Shown one piece after another: positions 17,808 to 26,731 of a DNA stretch of 64,000 nt. Origin of the DNA: Saccharospirillum alexandrii_A (GTDB taxonomy: Bacteria > Pseudomonadota > Gammaproteobacteria > Pseudomonadales > Natronospirillaceae); the NCBI RefSeq assembly GCF_043641555.1, contig NZ_JBHZRJ010000002.1, positions 620,001 to 684,000 of the forward strand, read 5' to 3'. A program made the translations under genes and the position numbers. Positions within the stretch are counted from its first letter, which is position 1. Each line of letters starts with the position of its first letter. The notes under the pieces are model-generated. The model saw only the letters and a program-made list of their open reading frames with translations, did not search any database and was not told the DNA's origin.

Positions 17808-18245
17808 TCAATCTACCTCCATAGCCAGGTGCTTTGCCCTGATAAAGTGGCTGTGGTGCAAATACAGAAGGTCAGACAGACGCCGGATCATGTGATCTTC
17901 ATGCTTGTCGATCACTCCATCGGCCAGGGCCGTGCGCCATAGATCGACCATCAGATCCATTTTTTCATCGACGCTCAGCTGCTCATTCAGTAACTTGGTA
18001 AACTGATACAGATCGTGACTGTCTGCGTGGGTTTGCCGGGCACGGGTAACCAGAGCCTGAATGTCCTCGCGCGGTTCTCCGGTGCGATCCATCAACCGTT
18101 CAACAATGGCCGCCTGTTCACGGGTGTCCGGGTCGTGATCGGACATCATGATCTCGACCATAAGCACGGTAATGGCTTCTTCCACGGTCAATTCGGGAAT
18201 AGGCTCTTCGGGAGTATCAAACCAGGCCATGATTTTGGATAACAT
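17808..18245 (-). CDS. TerB family protein
   Basis: This 145-residue, largely helical, acidic protein matches the TerB (tellurite resistance B) fold: VEEAITVLMVEIMMSDHDPD near the N-terminus and WRTALADGVIDKHEDHMIRRL near the C-terminus are the paired four-helix motifs with acidic metal-binding residues. Stand-alone TerB genes are common in marine gammaproteobacteria and usually have no link to tellurite resistance; the function is unknown. ATG at 18245 has GAGG upstream and is preferred over a GTG at 18269. Confidence 0.83.
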   Translation of the reverse strand: MLSKIMAWFDTPEEPIPELTVEEAITVLMVEIMMSDHDPDTREQAAIVERLMDRTGEPREDIQALVTRARQTHADSHDLYQFTKLLNEQLSVDEKMDLMVDLWRTALADGVIDKHEDHMIRRLSDLLYLHHSHFIRAKHLAMEVD

Positions 18246-18332
18246 AGCGACCTCTTCGTCTTTATTCACGTTTCTGACCGGTGGCCTCCGGGCATCGCAT
18301 TGGAAATGCTAACACTGGAGTCTAGCAAGCAG

Positions 18333-18758
18333 ATGAATCTGACCACACCGGCTTTACTGTTTCCGGCCATTTCCCTGTTGTTATTGGCTTACACCAATCG
18401 TTTTCTGGTCATTGCCCAGCTTATTCGATCCCTCTACAAGCAAAATGCGGAACACCCGGACCGGGATTTGCGCGAACAAATCCTGCATCTGAAAGTCCGG
18501 ATCATCGCCATTCGGCGCATGCAGGTACTGGGCATCATTGCGTTCATCTTTTGTGTACTGTCGATGCTGTTGCTGTTTTTGCAGCTACCTGGCCCCGGCA
18601 CCGTGCTGTTTGCAGCCTCACTGGTATTGCTGGTGGCTTCACTGGGTTTCAGCCTGTACGAGGTACAGATCAGTGGCCAGGCACTGCAACTGCAGCTTAA
18701 AGGTCTGCAGGACCCTGCTGCTACGACGCAGCCGGGTCCGTCAGCAAATTCTCCATAA
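18333..18758 (+). CDS. DUF2721 family membrane protein
   Basis: This 141-residue protein has hydrophobic segments near residues 3-25, 68-90 and 95-112, with a charged helix between (RDLREQILHLKVRIIAIRR). The N-terminus MNLTTPALLFPAISLLLLAY is typical of DUF2721 proteins, whose function is not known. Earlier in-frame starts (TTG 18300, ATG 18306) exist, and I chose the ATG that fits the family. Its end overlaps the converging dapE gene by 38 bases, so the C-terminal residues are constrained by two reading frames. Confidence 0.8.
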   Translation: MNLTTPALLFPAISLLLLAYTNRFLVIAQLIRSLYKQNAEHPDRDLREQILHLKVRIIAIRRMQVLGIIAFIFCVLSMLLLFLQLPGPGTVLFAASLVLLVASLGFSLYEVQISGQALQLQLKGLQDPAATTQPGPSANSP

Positions 18759-19866
18759 TCGCCAGATACAAGTCTGTCAGGGTATCCAGATCGGCAATGG
18801 ATACGCACTCGTTCACCTTATGGATGGTCGCGTTGACCGGGCCAAGCTCCACAACCTGGGCGCCGGTCGGGGCAATAAATCGCCCGTCCGACGTGCCACC
18901 GGCGGTCGATAACTCGGTGGCAAACCCCTGCACCTGTTCAACGGCAGCGGTTGCGGCTTGAACCAAAGCACCGCGGTCGGTGAGAAACGGATGCCCTTTA
19001 ACTTCAAACCGCAAATCATAGTCGAACCCCTGCTGATCGAGCAGTGCCCGGGTACGTTGCTGCAATTGTTCGACCGAGACTTCAGTACTGAACCGGAAAC
19101 TGAACATGATCTCGGCATCACCCGGAATCACGTTGGTGGCACCTGTGCCGGATTTGATGTTGGAAATCTGAAAGCTGGTCGCCGGGAAATAGTCATTGCC
19201 CTGGTCCCAGACTTCGGTGCTCAGCGCGGCAATCGCTGGTGCCGCCAAATGCACCGGGTTCTTGGCCAGGTGCGGGTAAGCCACGTGCCCCTGAACACCC
19301 TTTACCGTCAAATACCCGAGCATGGAACCACGCCGGCCGTTTTTGATGGTATCGCCCACTACAGCAGTACTGGATGGCTCACCAACCACCGCCCAGTCAA
19401 TCTGCTCTCCCCGTTCGGTCAGGGTTTCGACAACCCGGACGGTGCCGTTATAGGCATCGCCCTCTTCATCCGAGGTGATCAGAAACGCCAGCCGCCCCTG
19501 ATGCGCCGGGTGACGTGCCGCAAACCGCTCGGCGGCGACGACCATAGCAGCCAGACTGCCTTTCATGTCGGCTGCACCACGACCGTACAGCATGCCCTCA
19601 TGTTCCGTCGGTTCAAACGGCGGAAATGTCCATTTAGAGGCCTCGCCAGTCGGTACAACATCGGTGTGGCCTGCAAACACCAGCAACGGCTGGCCATCAC
19701 CATGAACCGACCACAGGTTATCGACGTCTTCGAACCGCATTGACTCGTTCGTGAACCCAACGGCCGCCAGTCGCTCGGCCATTAAAGTCTGACACCCCTT
19801 GTCGTCGGGGGTTACCGAGGCGCTTGAAATCAGTTCTTTTGCCAGAGTCAGCGTTGCAGAGGACAT
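18721..19866 (-). CDS. dapE: Succinyl-diaminopimelate desuccinylase
   Basis: This 381-residue M20 metallohydrolase removes the succinyl group from N-succinyl-LL-diaminopimelate in lysine and peptidoglycan precursor synthesis. Di-zinc ligand motifs are visible: LLVFAGHTDVVPTG (His, Asp), GRGAADMKGSLAA (bridging Asp), ITSDEEGDAYNG (Glu-Glu) and, at the C-terminus, the last His in VNATIHKVNECV. Length and start (MSSATLTLAKELISSASVTP) are standard. It is monocistronic here and converges on the DUF2721 gene. Confidence 0.96.
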   Translation of the reverse strand: MSSATLTLAKELISSASVTPDDKGCQTLMAERLAAVGFTNESMRFEDVDNLWSVHGDGQPLLVFAGHTDVVPTGEASKWTFPPFEPTEHEGMLYGRGAADMKGSLAAMVVAAERFAARHPAHQGRLAFLITSDEEGDAYNGTVRVVETLTERGEQIDWAVVGEPSSTAVVGDTIKNGRRGSMLGYLTVKGVQGHVAYPHLAKNPVHLAAPAIAALSTEVWDQGNDYFPATSFQISNIKSGTGATNVIPGDAEIMFSFRFSTEVSVEQLQQRTRALLDQQGFDYDLRFEVKGHPFLTDRGALVQAATAAVEQVQGFATELSTAGGTSDGRFIAPTGAQVVELGPVNATIHKVNECVSIADLDTLTDLYLAIMENLLTDPAAS

Positions 19867-19913
19867 AGACGACCTTTTTACGAATAGAATGATGGCGCGT
19901 ATGATACGGGTAA

Positions 19914-20270
19914 ATGACCCGGGCGTTAACCGGCCCGTTCAACCCTGGAGTACCGCACTCAGCAATGACCGCTCCACCTTCCCGGCGAACCCGATGGTAT
20001 CATTGGTTGAAAGCCCGAACGCCCGAGCCTGAGGTCGCGTTGAAACGCTTTACCACGGGTGGCTTTGTGTTTTGTGCTGGCCTTATGGTGATATTGCTGG
20101 CGGACGCCATGCTCACGCCCACTCTGCAGCAGGAACTGACAACGTTGCTGGGCCTGTTGCTAATGGGGCTGGGTTCCTTTTTCGCGCTGATGGGTTATCT
20201 GGCCATCAGCCTGTTACCCATACTGCTGTTCTTACTGGAGCCTTCGCATGACCGAAGCGACCGACATTGA
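19914..20270 (+). CDS. Hypothetical small membrane protein
   Basis: I do not recognise this 118-residue protein. It has a basic N-terminal part (RRTRWYHWLKARTPEPEVALKR) and two hydrophobic segments at about 48-66 and 77-108. An in-frame ATG at 19965 would shorten it by 17 residues that look non-coding, and this may be the true start. Its end overlaps the next gene by 23 bases, suggesting translational coupling. It is divergent from dapE. Confidence 0.6.
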   Translation: MTRALTGPFNPGVPHSAMTAPPSRRTRWYHWLKARTPEPEVALKRFTTGGFVFCAGLMVILLADAMLTPTLQQELTTLLGLLLMGLGSFFALMGYLAISLLPILLFLLEPSHDRSDRH

Positions 20271-20646
20271 AATATACATTGCCAGCACCTCCGCCGACGC
20301 TCTGAAAAGCTGGCTTGCAGAACAACTGGACGAGGTAGAACCTGCCAAACGCCAGCCGGGAATGCCCAAAAATGCCGTAGCGATGACCGGCTACTGGCAC
20401 GGCCAGTCATTTTCTATTCTCGTGCTCGAACGAGTGGTTGGTCGGTTCACCAGCCTGTGGTTGAACAGCAGTGACCTTCCCTGGTCTGACGACGCGGCCT
20501 GTGCCCGCGCCGCCAGTGAACAGTTCAATCAGGAAACCCGCATTGCTGCCGGCGGCTGGACTGAATCTGACGATCCCGATGCCTGGGTGCAAATCATGCC
20601 GGATGGCACAGAAACCGCCATCAACTGGAAAACCGGCCAGGTATAA
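20248..20646 (+). CDS. Hypothetical protein
   Basis: This 132-residue soluble, acidic protein is not recognised. The ATG at 20248 is preceded by GGAG at good spacing. It has a pattern of short strands and helices (TDIEIYIAS, ALKSWLAEQLDEVE, ALLVLERVV-type hydrophobic core) and a Trp-rich C-terminus, and no catalytic motif stands out. It overlaps the preceding membrane-protein gene and is closed by a strong terminator. Confidence 0.65.
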   Translation: MTEATDIEIYIASTSADALKSWLAEQLDEVEPAKRQPGMPKNAVAMTGYWHGQSFSILVLERVVGRFTSLWLNSSDLPWSDDAACARAASEQFNQETRIAAGGWTESDDPDAWVQIMPDGTETAINWKTGQV

Positions 20647-20651
20647 AACAG

Positions 20652-20689
20652 GCACAAAAAAGGCGGGTTAAACCCGCCTTTTTTGTGCT
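20652..20689. terminator. Strong bidirectional intrinsic terminator
   Basis: A stem AAGGCGGGTT/AACCCGCCTT is flanked by A- and T-runs and extended by GCACAAA/TTTGTGC. It separates the convergent hypothetical gene and the cold-shock-domain gene. Confidence 0.9.
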
Positions 20690-20702
20690 TGAATGCCGCG
20701 AT

Positions 20703-21164
20703 TTATCGTTGCCGAACCACAGTGACATCTTCAGCCTGCAAGCCTTTTGTACTCTCGACCACGCCAAATTTCACGCGCTGGCCTTCCTGCAGTGAACGAT
20801 GGCCTCTTCCGCGAATGGACCTGAAATGCACAAAGACATCTTCCTGGTTATCCCGGGTAATAAACCCAAACCCCTTGCTGACATTAAACCACTTGACGAT
20901 GCCTTCTTCGCGATCATCTTTTTCGGCTTGTCCCAACAGCGGCTGAGCCATATATTGCGCCAGAACGGCCAGCACGCACACCACAATCAACACCGCTGCA
21001 AACGCCGACCATTCTGCCCCACTGACCTGGCTGTTAGTCAGTTCGGCCAGAGTCATGTCGCTACCGACACCAGACAGAACCAGGGCGGCGGCCAGAATCA
21101 CCGGTGCCGGAAGGGCTACCAGCAGCGCCACGCCGGCACGAATCAAAAATATTCTTGCGTTCAT
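20703..21164 (-). CDS. Membrane-anchored cold-shock-domain protein
   Basis: This 153-residue protein has two predicted transmembrane segments (about 8-32 and 55-75) followed by a C-terminal cold-shock domain. The domain has both RNP-type motifs: KWFNVSKGFGFITR (RNP1) and VFVHFRSIRGRG (RNP2). Cold-shock domains bind single-stranded RNA or DNA, so this one would be held at the inner membrane facing the cytoplasm. Similar TM-CSD fusions exist in marine gammaproteobacteria but their role is unknown. ATG at 21164 is preferred to a GTG three codons upstream. It ends at a bidirectional terminator. Confidence 0.85.
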   Translation of the reverse strand: MNARIFLIRAGVALLVALPAPVILAAALVLSGVGSDMTLAELTNSQVSGAEWSAFAAVLIVVCVLAVLAQYMAQPLLGQAEKDDREEGIVKWFNVSKGFGFITRDNQEDVFVHFRSIRGRGHRSLQEGQRVKFGVVESTKGLQAEDVTVVRQR

Positions 21165-21437
21165 AATTACCACTCAACTGTTCGAATTGTTGTCATTTTT
21201 ACGCTCAATCCCTGGATACGCTGTTATTATAAGTAGACTGTTGCTGTAAGTAGATTACTTCTATCAACACCTGGCACCAAACGGATGGCAATGGCTACCC
21301 AGGCAGATTCCACTGCAAAACCGCCGTGACTGAGCTTCCTGCTCGATACCCCGGGGGCAAAAATGCCCGCGATCTGTCACCGCAAAGCCCGTCATAATGC
21401 CAAAAATCACGCCAAAAACCAGCCCCGGACCACGATT

Positions 21438-21644
21438 ATGAACCAGCAAGACCGCCTGACAGACCTGGAAATACGTTTAACCCACCAGGACGACACTATC
21501 GACCAGTTGAATCAGGTCATCGCCGATCAGCAACAACAACTGTCCCGCCTCGAGCTCGCCCTGCAACGCCTGGCTGCGGAACATCAGGATCTCAAAGACG
21601 GCCTGTCACCCGATATTGTCGACCAGCCACCGCCACATTACTGA
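21438..21644 (+). CDS. slyX: SlyX family protein
   Basis: This 68-residue coiled-coil protein matches SlyX: RLTDLEIRLTHQDDTIDQLN, then a Gln-rich heptad region and a short C-terminal tail ending in PPPHY, typical of the family. The function is unknown. The frame is open upstream to 21363, but the family starts at this Met. It precedes plsB by 85 bases. Confidence 0.85.
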   Translation: MNQQDRLTDLEIRLTHQDDTIDQLNQVIADQQQQLSRLELALQRLAAEHQDLKDGLSPDIVDQPPPHY

Positions 21645-21729
21645 GTGCCGGTTAACCGGGCGGTTCTGCGTTTTTGCCTGGGTTGAGGTAAACTAGCGCC
21701 ACTACATTCTGGCAGGCAGGTGCCCCTCT

Positions 21730-24198
21730 ATGCGTTCGTTGCTCGATATGATCAGTCGCTGTGTTCAAAGCGTCTTGTTTTTATGGGTCAGAACCGACAA
21801 CAAACCCGCCAGGGTGGACTTGAATGCCCTCACCCAGGCCACGCCGGTGGTTTATGTGCTGGAACAACAGTCCACTGCCGATGCAATGGTGCTCGACCAT
21901 CAGTGCCGTAAGCTGGGGTTACCCGATCTGTCGCGACGCCTAAAATTACCGGGCCTTGAAGGCAGCCGACCATTAATCAGCATTCATGCGCGGCGCTCTG
22001 TACTGAGGCGTCATCGCAGCGGTGTCGCACCGCTCATTCAGCCCATGCTGAATTACCTGACTGAAAACCCCGACGAAGATATTCTGCTGGTGCCGGTTGC
22101 CCTGTTCTGGGGCCGCGGCGCACGCAAAAGCAATAACCTTCTCAAGGTGCTGTTCAGCTCGAACTGGAATCTGGCTGGCCGCCTTAAAAAGTTGTTTACG
22201 GTGCTGATTAATGGCCGCAACACCTATTTTGAAATTAACGAACCGGTGTCATTACGCCAACTGGTTAACGACGAACCGGATACCGATATTGCCAGCCGCA
22301 AGGTCGCCCGGGTGTTACGCGTGCATTTTCGCCGCGTCCGCACGGCGGTCATCGGGCCAGACCTGTCTCACAAGCGCGTACTGGTTAGCCACCTGCTGCA
22401 TACAGCGCCGGTTCGCAAAGCGATTGAAAACCATGCTGCAGCCAAGGGCATCAGCCGTGAAAAAGCCGAACGTCTGGCTCAGAAGCACGCCAATACCATC
22501 GCGGCTGATGTTTCCTACAACGTTATCCGTTTTCTCGATGTCATTCTGACCTGGCTGTGGAATAAAATTTTCAACGGCGTACAGGTCAATGGCCTTGAAC
22601 CGGTAAAGAAGCTGGCTGAAGACCATGAGATCGTCTACGTGCCCTGTCACCGAAGCCATCTCGACTATCTGTTGTTGAGTTATACCCTCTATTATCAGGG
22701 CTTGAACGTGCCTCACATCGCGGCCGGCGAAAACCTGAACATGCCGGTTGTTGGCGCTTTGCTGCGTCGTGGCGGGGCCTTCTTTATTCGTCGTAAATTC
22801 GGTGGCGACAAACTCTATACGGCCGTTTTCAACGAATACATGCACTCGGTGTTCTCCCGGGGCTATCCGGTAGAGTATTTTGTGGAAGGTGGCCGTTCAC
22901 GCACCGGCCGGATGCGCACTCCAGCGACGGGAACACTGGCAATGACAGTACGCAGCCATCTGCGGGATCACAACAGGCCCATCGTTTTTATTCCGATATA
23001 CATCGGCTACGAAAAAGTGTTTGAATCTCGTTCCTATCTCGGCGAATTGCAGGGTCAGGAAAAGAAAAAAGAGAATCTGTTCGATCTGGTCAAATCAGTA
23101 CGTCGTCTGAAAAATTACGGACAGGTTTTCCTGAACATAGGTGAGCCACTGCACTTAAACACCCTGCTGTCTACGCTTCAACCCGGCTGGGATCAACACA
23201 GCTACGGACCAGACGACCGACCCAGCTGGATGGTGCCTTTTGTCGACGAACTGTCACGCACCGTGGTCACCCGCATCAATTCAGCCGCCGCACTGAACCC
23301 GATCAACCTGGTCGCCCTGACACTGCTGGCCACGCCCCGACAAGCCATGGATGGAGAATTGTTACAGCAACAATTAACGTTGTTAACGGAACTGCAACAA
23401 CACCTGCCTTACGATACCCACATCACCTTGCCAGAAGGCGATGCCAAACAGTGGGTCGACTATACCGAGCAAATGGGCATGTTGCGGCGTATCCCCCAGA
23501 AGCTGGGTGACCTTTTTGGTCTGGACAGTCAGAACGCGGTACTGATGTCCTATTATCGCAACAACGTCCAGCACCTCTACGCCATTCCGGCACTGGTCGC
23601 TGCATTGCTCGGGCAGGGCCAGGGCATCAGCCTCGACAAGCTCAGAGAGCGAGTCGGCCTGATTTACCCCTATTTGCAAAGCGAACTCTTTCTCGCTCCC
23701 AGCGTTGAGGAAGCCCAGCATCAGGTGCCAGTCTGGATCGACTTCTTTCACCAGGCCGGCCTGATACATTGCCAGGAAGATCGCTGGTTTGCCTCTCTGA
23801 TGGGCACCGCCAGCCGGCTGAAACTCGAACTGCTGGCAGCCATAATGGTGCCGACACTGGAACGTTACCTGCTGACGTTGGCCGTACTGATTCGCGCCGG
23901 TTCGGGCGAGGCAACCAGCACCGAAGTGGAAAATCAATCGCAACAGATGGCACAGCGTCTGTCAGTGCTCAATGGCTTGAATGCCCCTGAGTTTTTTGAC
24001 AAGGCCCTGTTCAAGAATTTCCTGCAGACCCTGAAAGCCCGGCAGGCAATCACGGTCAATGATCAGCATTGTCTGGAATTCGATGACCGCATCCTGAACA
24101 TTGTACTGGCCTCTGACAGCGTGGTGCCTGCCCAGGTGTTGTACTCAATCATGCAGGTGACCGGGCTGCGCGAAGGCGACGAGGAACGCAGCACTTAA
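21730..24198 (+). CDS. plsB: Glycerol-3-phosphate 1-O-acyltransferase
   Basis: This 822-residue inner-membrane enzyme transfers a fatty acyl group to the sn-1 position of glycerol-3-phosphate, the first step of phospholipid synthesis. The four acyltransferase blocks are present: VPCHRSHLDYLLLSY (HX4D, block I), GAFFIRRKFGG (II), FVEGGRSRTGRM (III) and IVFIPIYIGYE (IV). The length matches PlsB. The last four bases overlap the converging rsmJ gene. It is normally regulated with membrane stress, and nothing in the sequence shows that here. Confidence 0.97.
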   Translation: MRSLLDMISRCVQSVLFLWVRTDNKPARVDLNALTQATPVVYVLEQQSTADAMVLDHQCRKLGLPDLSRRLKLPGLEGSRPLISIHARRSVLRRHRSGVAPLIQPMLNYLTENPDEDILLVPVALFWGRGARKSNNLLKVLFSSNWNLAGRLKKLFTVLINGRNTYFEINEPVSLRQLVNDEPDTDIASRKVARVLRVHFRRVRTAVIGPDLSHKRVLVSHLLHTAPVRKAIENHAAAKGISREKAERLAQKHANTIAADVSYNVIRFLDVILTWLWNKIFNGVQVNGLEPVKKLAEDHEIVYVPCHRSHLDYLLLSYTLYYQGLNVPHIAAGENLNMPVVGALLRRGGAFFIRRKFGGDKLYTAVFNEYMHSVFSRGYPVEYFVEGGRSRTGRMRTPATGTLAMTVRSHLRDHNRPIVFIPIYIGYEKVFESRSYLGELQGQEKKKENLFDLVKSVRRLKNYGQVFLNIGEPLHLNTLLSTLQPGWDQHSYGPDDRPSWMVPFVDELSRTVVTRINSAAALNPINLVALTLLATPRQAMDGELLQQQLTLLTELQQHLPYDTHITLPEGDAKQWVDYTEQMGMLRRIPQKLGDLFGLDSQNAVLMSYYRNNVQHLYAIPALVAALLGQGQGISLDKLRERVGLIYPYLQSELFLAPSVEEAQHQVPVWIDFFHQAGLIHCQEDRWFASLMGTASRLKLELLAAIMVPTLERYLLTLAVLIRAGSGEATSTEVENQSQQMAQRLSVLNGLNAPEFFDKALFKNFLQTLKARQAITVNDQHCLEFDDRILNIVLASDSVVPAQVLYSIMQVTGLREGDEERST

Positions 24199-24986
24199 GT
24201 CGCCGGGTCGTGGCCTTGCGTAATGGACCTGAGCGGATAGATGTCGAAGCGGCTGCTTTTACCGGCGAGCACCATTCCGGGCGCATTTCCGGCCAGGGGA
24301 GGCGCAATCCGTGGGCGTTTCACCACCACCCGACGCTGTGCACAGGCCAACGCCGGTGCCAGCAAGGCATCCGCATCTTCATCGGCACCCACCAGTGAAT
24401 GAAACAGCGCCATGTCTTTTTTTACCGCCGCTTTGCTGCGGCGCTCGGGAAACATAGGGTCCAGATACACGACATCGGGAGATACCCTGTTCGTATGGCC
24501 ATCCAGCGTGCCTGAAAGCAGGCTCATTCGTTCAAACACGGGGTCGCCGCTGCTGCGAGCCCGCTCCAGACCGTCACTCAATAACAACCGTACGACGGGG
24601 TGTCGCTCCAGCATAATAACGGTCGCGCCCAGGCTGGCGAGCACAAAGGCATCCCGACCAAGGCCCGCCGTGGCATCCAGAACCAGCAGGTCTTTGCGCT
24701 GATGCAACCCGACAGCCCGGGCGATGGCCTGAGACCGCCCCCCTCCGTACTGTTGGCGATGACGCGCTGCGCCACTGACAAAATCGACACTGACAGGATG
24801 CTGCTTTGGTGTTTCACCGCTGGCCAAGCCCAGTGCACCTTCAACAACGGTCAAATAAAGTCCGGTTGGTCGCGCCGTCACCTTTCGGCACAAGACGGCA
24901 AGTTGGGGTTCCGTCTGCGGGACCGCCAGCTTACCGGACTCACCCGCTTCGATGTAAAAGTCTATCCAGTGCGTGGGTTCGGTCAT
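24195..24986 (-). CDS. rsmJ: 16S rRNA (guanine1516-N2)-methyltransferase
   Basis: This 263-residue SAM-dependent methyltransferase matches RsmJ (YhiQ), which methylates G1516 of 16S rRNA. Motif I is VLDATAGLGRDAFVLASLGA-type (about residues 105-120), the acidic end of strand 2 is MLERHP, and motif IV is VVYLDPMFPER. Length is normal. It converges on plsB and is followed upstream by uppP on the same strand, 32 bases away. Confidence 0.93.
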   Translation of the reverse strand: MTEPTHWIDFYIEAGESGKLAVPQTEPQLAVLCRKVTARPTGLYLTVVEGALGLASGETPKQHPVSVDFVSGAARHRQQYGGGRSQAIARAVGLHQRKDLLVLDATAGLGRDAFVLASLGATVIMLERHPVVRLLLSDGLERARSSGDPVFERMSLLSGTLDGHTNRVSPDVVYLDPMFPERRSKAAVKKDMALFHSLVGADEDADALLAPALACAQRRVVVKRPRIAPPLAGNAPGMVLAGKSSRFDIYPLRSITQGHDPAT

Positions 24987-25018
24987 AGGTTATTGGCTGT
25001 ACCGCTGCAGGTGTCGAA

Positions 25019-25828
25019 TCACAGTGAAAAATAGATAAAAAACAATACGCCGCCCAGCACAAAGCGATATAGCACAAACGGGAAAAAGCCAATTTGCTCA
25101 ATCCACTTCAGAAAAAGCGCAATGCAGGCATAGGCACTGACAAAGGAGAGCACTGTTCCTACGAACAGTTGGTTCCAGTACACCAGATCCGGTTGTTGAA
25201 TCAGACTGATAGTTTTCAACACGCCGGCCGCAAAGATCAACGGTATGGACAACAAAAAGCTGAACCGGGCCGCGTCTTTCTTGCCATAACCGAGCGCCAT
25301 TGCGGCGGTCATGGTAATGCCGCTGCGCGAGGTTCCCGGAATCAGTGCAATGGCCTGCGCCAAACCAATCAACACCGTATGTTTCCAGTTTAACTGGCCG
25401 AGGGTTCGCGTTTCTGCCACGCCAACATCCGACCACCACAAGGCTGCACCGAACAGACTGGTGGTGATGGCGATCACCAGAATACTGCGCAAGTGAGTCT
25501 CGATTTGATCCTGAAACAGATAGCCAAATATCACCGCAGGAATGGTTGCCAGAATAATCCACCAGGCCAGCGTCCGTTCGCTGGCATCGTGCGGACGACG
25601 CGCCAGATGCAAGCTCCAGTGCAACAGCATGCGGCCTACATCGACACGAAAATACCAAAGCACCGCCAGCAGGGAGCCGACATGTACAGCAACATCGAAA
25701 GCCAATCCCTGATCGGGCCAGCCCAGTAACTGCGACGGCAATATCAGGTGAGCTGAGCTGGAAATGGGTAGAAATTCGGTGATTCCCTGAATCAGAGCCA
25801 GAACAATGATTTGCAGCTCAGACAGCAT
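25019..25828 (-). CDS. uppP: Undecaprenyl-diphosphatase
   Basis: This 269-residue membrane protein (BacA/UppP) recycles undecaprenyl pyrophosphate to the monophosphate carrier used for cell-wall synthesis. Both active-site regions are visible: GITEFLPISSSAHL at residues 15-28 and PGTSRSGITM near 165. About eight hydrophobic segments fit the family. It is a second, unrelated fold compared with the PAP2 protein at 5.7 kb. Confidence 0.96.
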   Translation of the reverse strand: MLSELQIIVLALIQGITEFLPISSSAHLILPSQLLGWPDQGLAFDVAVHVGSLLAVLWYFRVDVGRMLLHWSLHLARRPHDASERTLAWWIILATIPAVIFGYLFQDQIETHLRSILVIAITTSLFGAALWWSDVGVAETRTLGQLNWKHTVLIGLAQAIALIPGTSRSGITMTAAMALGYGKKDAARFSFLLSIPLIFAAGVLKTISLIQQPDLVYWNQLFVGTVLSFVSAYACIALFLKWIEQIGFFPFVLYRFVLGGVLFFIYFSL

Positions 25829-25896
25829 GTACGCATCCCTAATGTGTTAAAGACCGCCTCGAGCACCGAAGACGGTCAAATTGTGAATAAAACCGG

Positions 25897-26613
25897 TTAC
25901 TCACCGACTTTGGGTTTGTTATCCCAGGTTACCTTGTCACGCAAATACACCGGCAGAGCATGCTCGGGGGCAACGCTCACAGTGGGGTCACGTTGCAGCA
26001 ACGCCAAAGCCAGTTCAGCGCCCCAGATCGCTCTGGGCAACGTCAGGGTTGAAGGTTGCAGCGCCAGACAGGCACTCCAGGTATCACTGAAGCCGTAGTC
26101 AGTTTGCCAGCCATTCCCTGCCAATCGGGTGAACGCCATGGATTCAGTATCGGGTGGCGACGGTAACTGATAAGGCGTAATCAGCAATTCTTCACCCTGC
26201 AATACGGGAAGCCCCTGCTCGACCTGGTACCGGGCAACATACAGTTCGCGCATGCGCGCATCCAGCGCAACCCAGAGTTGTCTGACATCGGGATCGGCGT
26301 GACTTGCTTCCATTGCGAGTGTCTGCAGCGTACTAACCGGAATGACACCGCAATCGGCACCCAGTGCGATACCCTGAGCAATGCCGGCCGCTATGCGAAT
26401 GCCGGTAAACGAACCAGGCCCACGCCCATATACAACTGCGTCCAGGCTGGTTCGCGCCCATCCCGACTCGGCAATCAACTGGTCGAGTAAGGGCAGTATT
26501 TGGCGTGCATGTTGTCTTGGCAGGCTCTGATGACACTGAAAGACGGTGTCACCGTCTTTCAAAGCCAGTGAGCAAAAATCACCCGTGGTGTCGATGGCCA
26601 GAAGTCGTGTCAT
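25897..26613 (-). CDS. tsaB: tRNA threonylcarbamoyladenosine biosynthesis protein TsaB
   Basis: This 238-residue ASKHA-fold protein is TsaB, the scaffold that works with TsaD and TsaE to make t6A37 in tRNAs. Diagnostic parts are LLAIDTTGDFCSLAL at the N-terminus and VVYGRGPGSFTGIRIAAG near residue 60-75. Length is standard. The other t6A genes are not in this window. Confidence 0.95.
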   Translation of the reverse strand: MTRLLAIDTTGDFCSLALKDGDTVFQCHQSLPRQHARQILPLLDQLIAESGWARTSLDAVVYGRGPGSFTGIRIAAGIAQGIALGADCGVIPVSTLQTLAMEASHADPDVRQLWVALDARMRELYVARYQVEQGLPVLQGEELLITPYQLPSPPDTESMAFTRLAGNGWQTDYGFSDTWSACLALQPSTLTLPRAIWGAELALALLQRDPTVSVAPEHALPVYLRDKVTWDNKPKVGE

Positions 26614-26670
26614 AGGATCGAACCCTGAAAAGCCGGGAGTTTAGCACAGCGCAGACCTTCCTCAGAATAC

Positions 26671-26697
26671 AAAAAAGCCACCTTTCGGTGGCTTTTC
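26671..26697 (-). terminator. Intrinsic terminator of the histone-like gene
   Basis: Read on the minus strand, AAAGCCACC-GAAA-GGTGGCTTTTTT forms a nine-pair stem with a GAAA tetraloop and a T-run, 35 bases after the stop of the histone H1-like gene. Confidence 0.88.
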
Positions 26698-26731
26698 GCG
26701 ACATTTTAATCGGTCAGAAAGGAGGGGCTAC

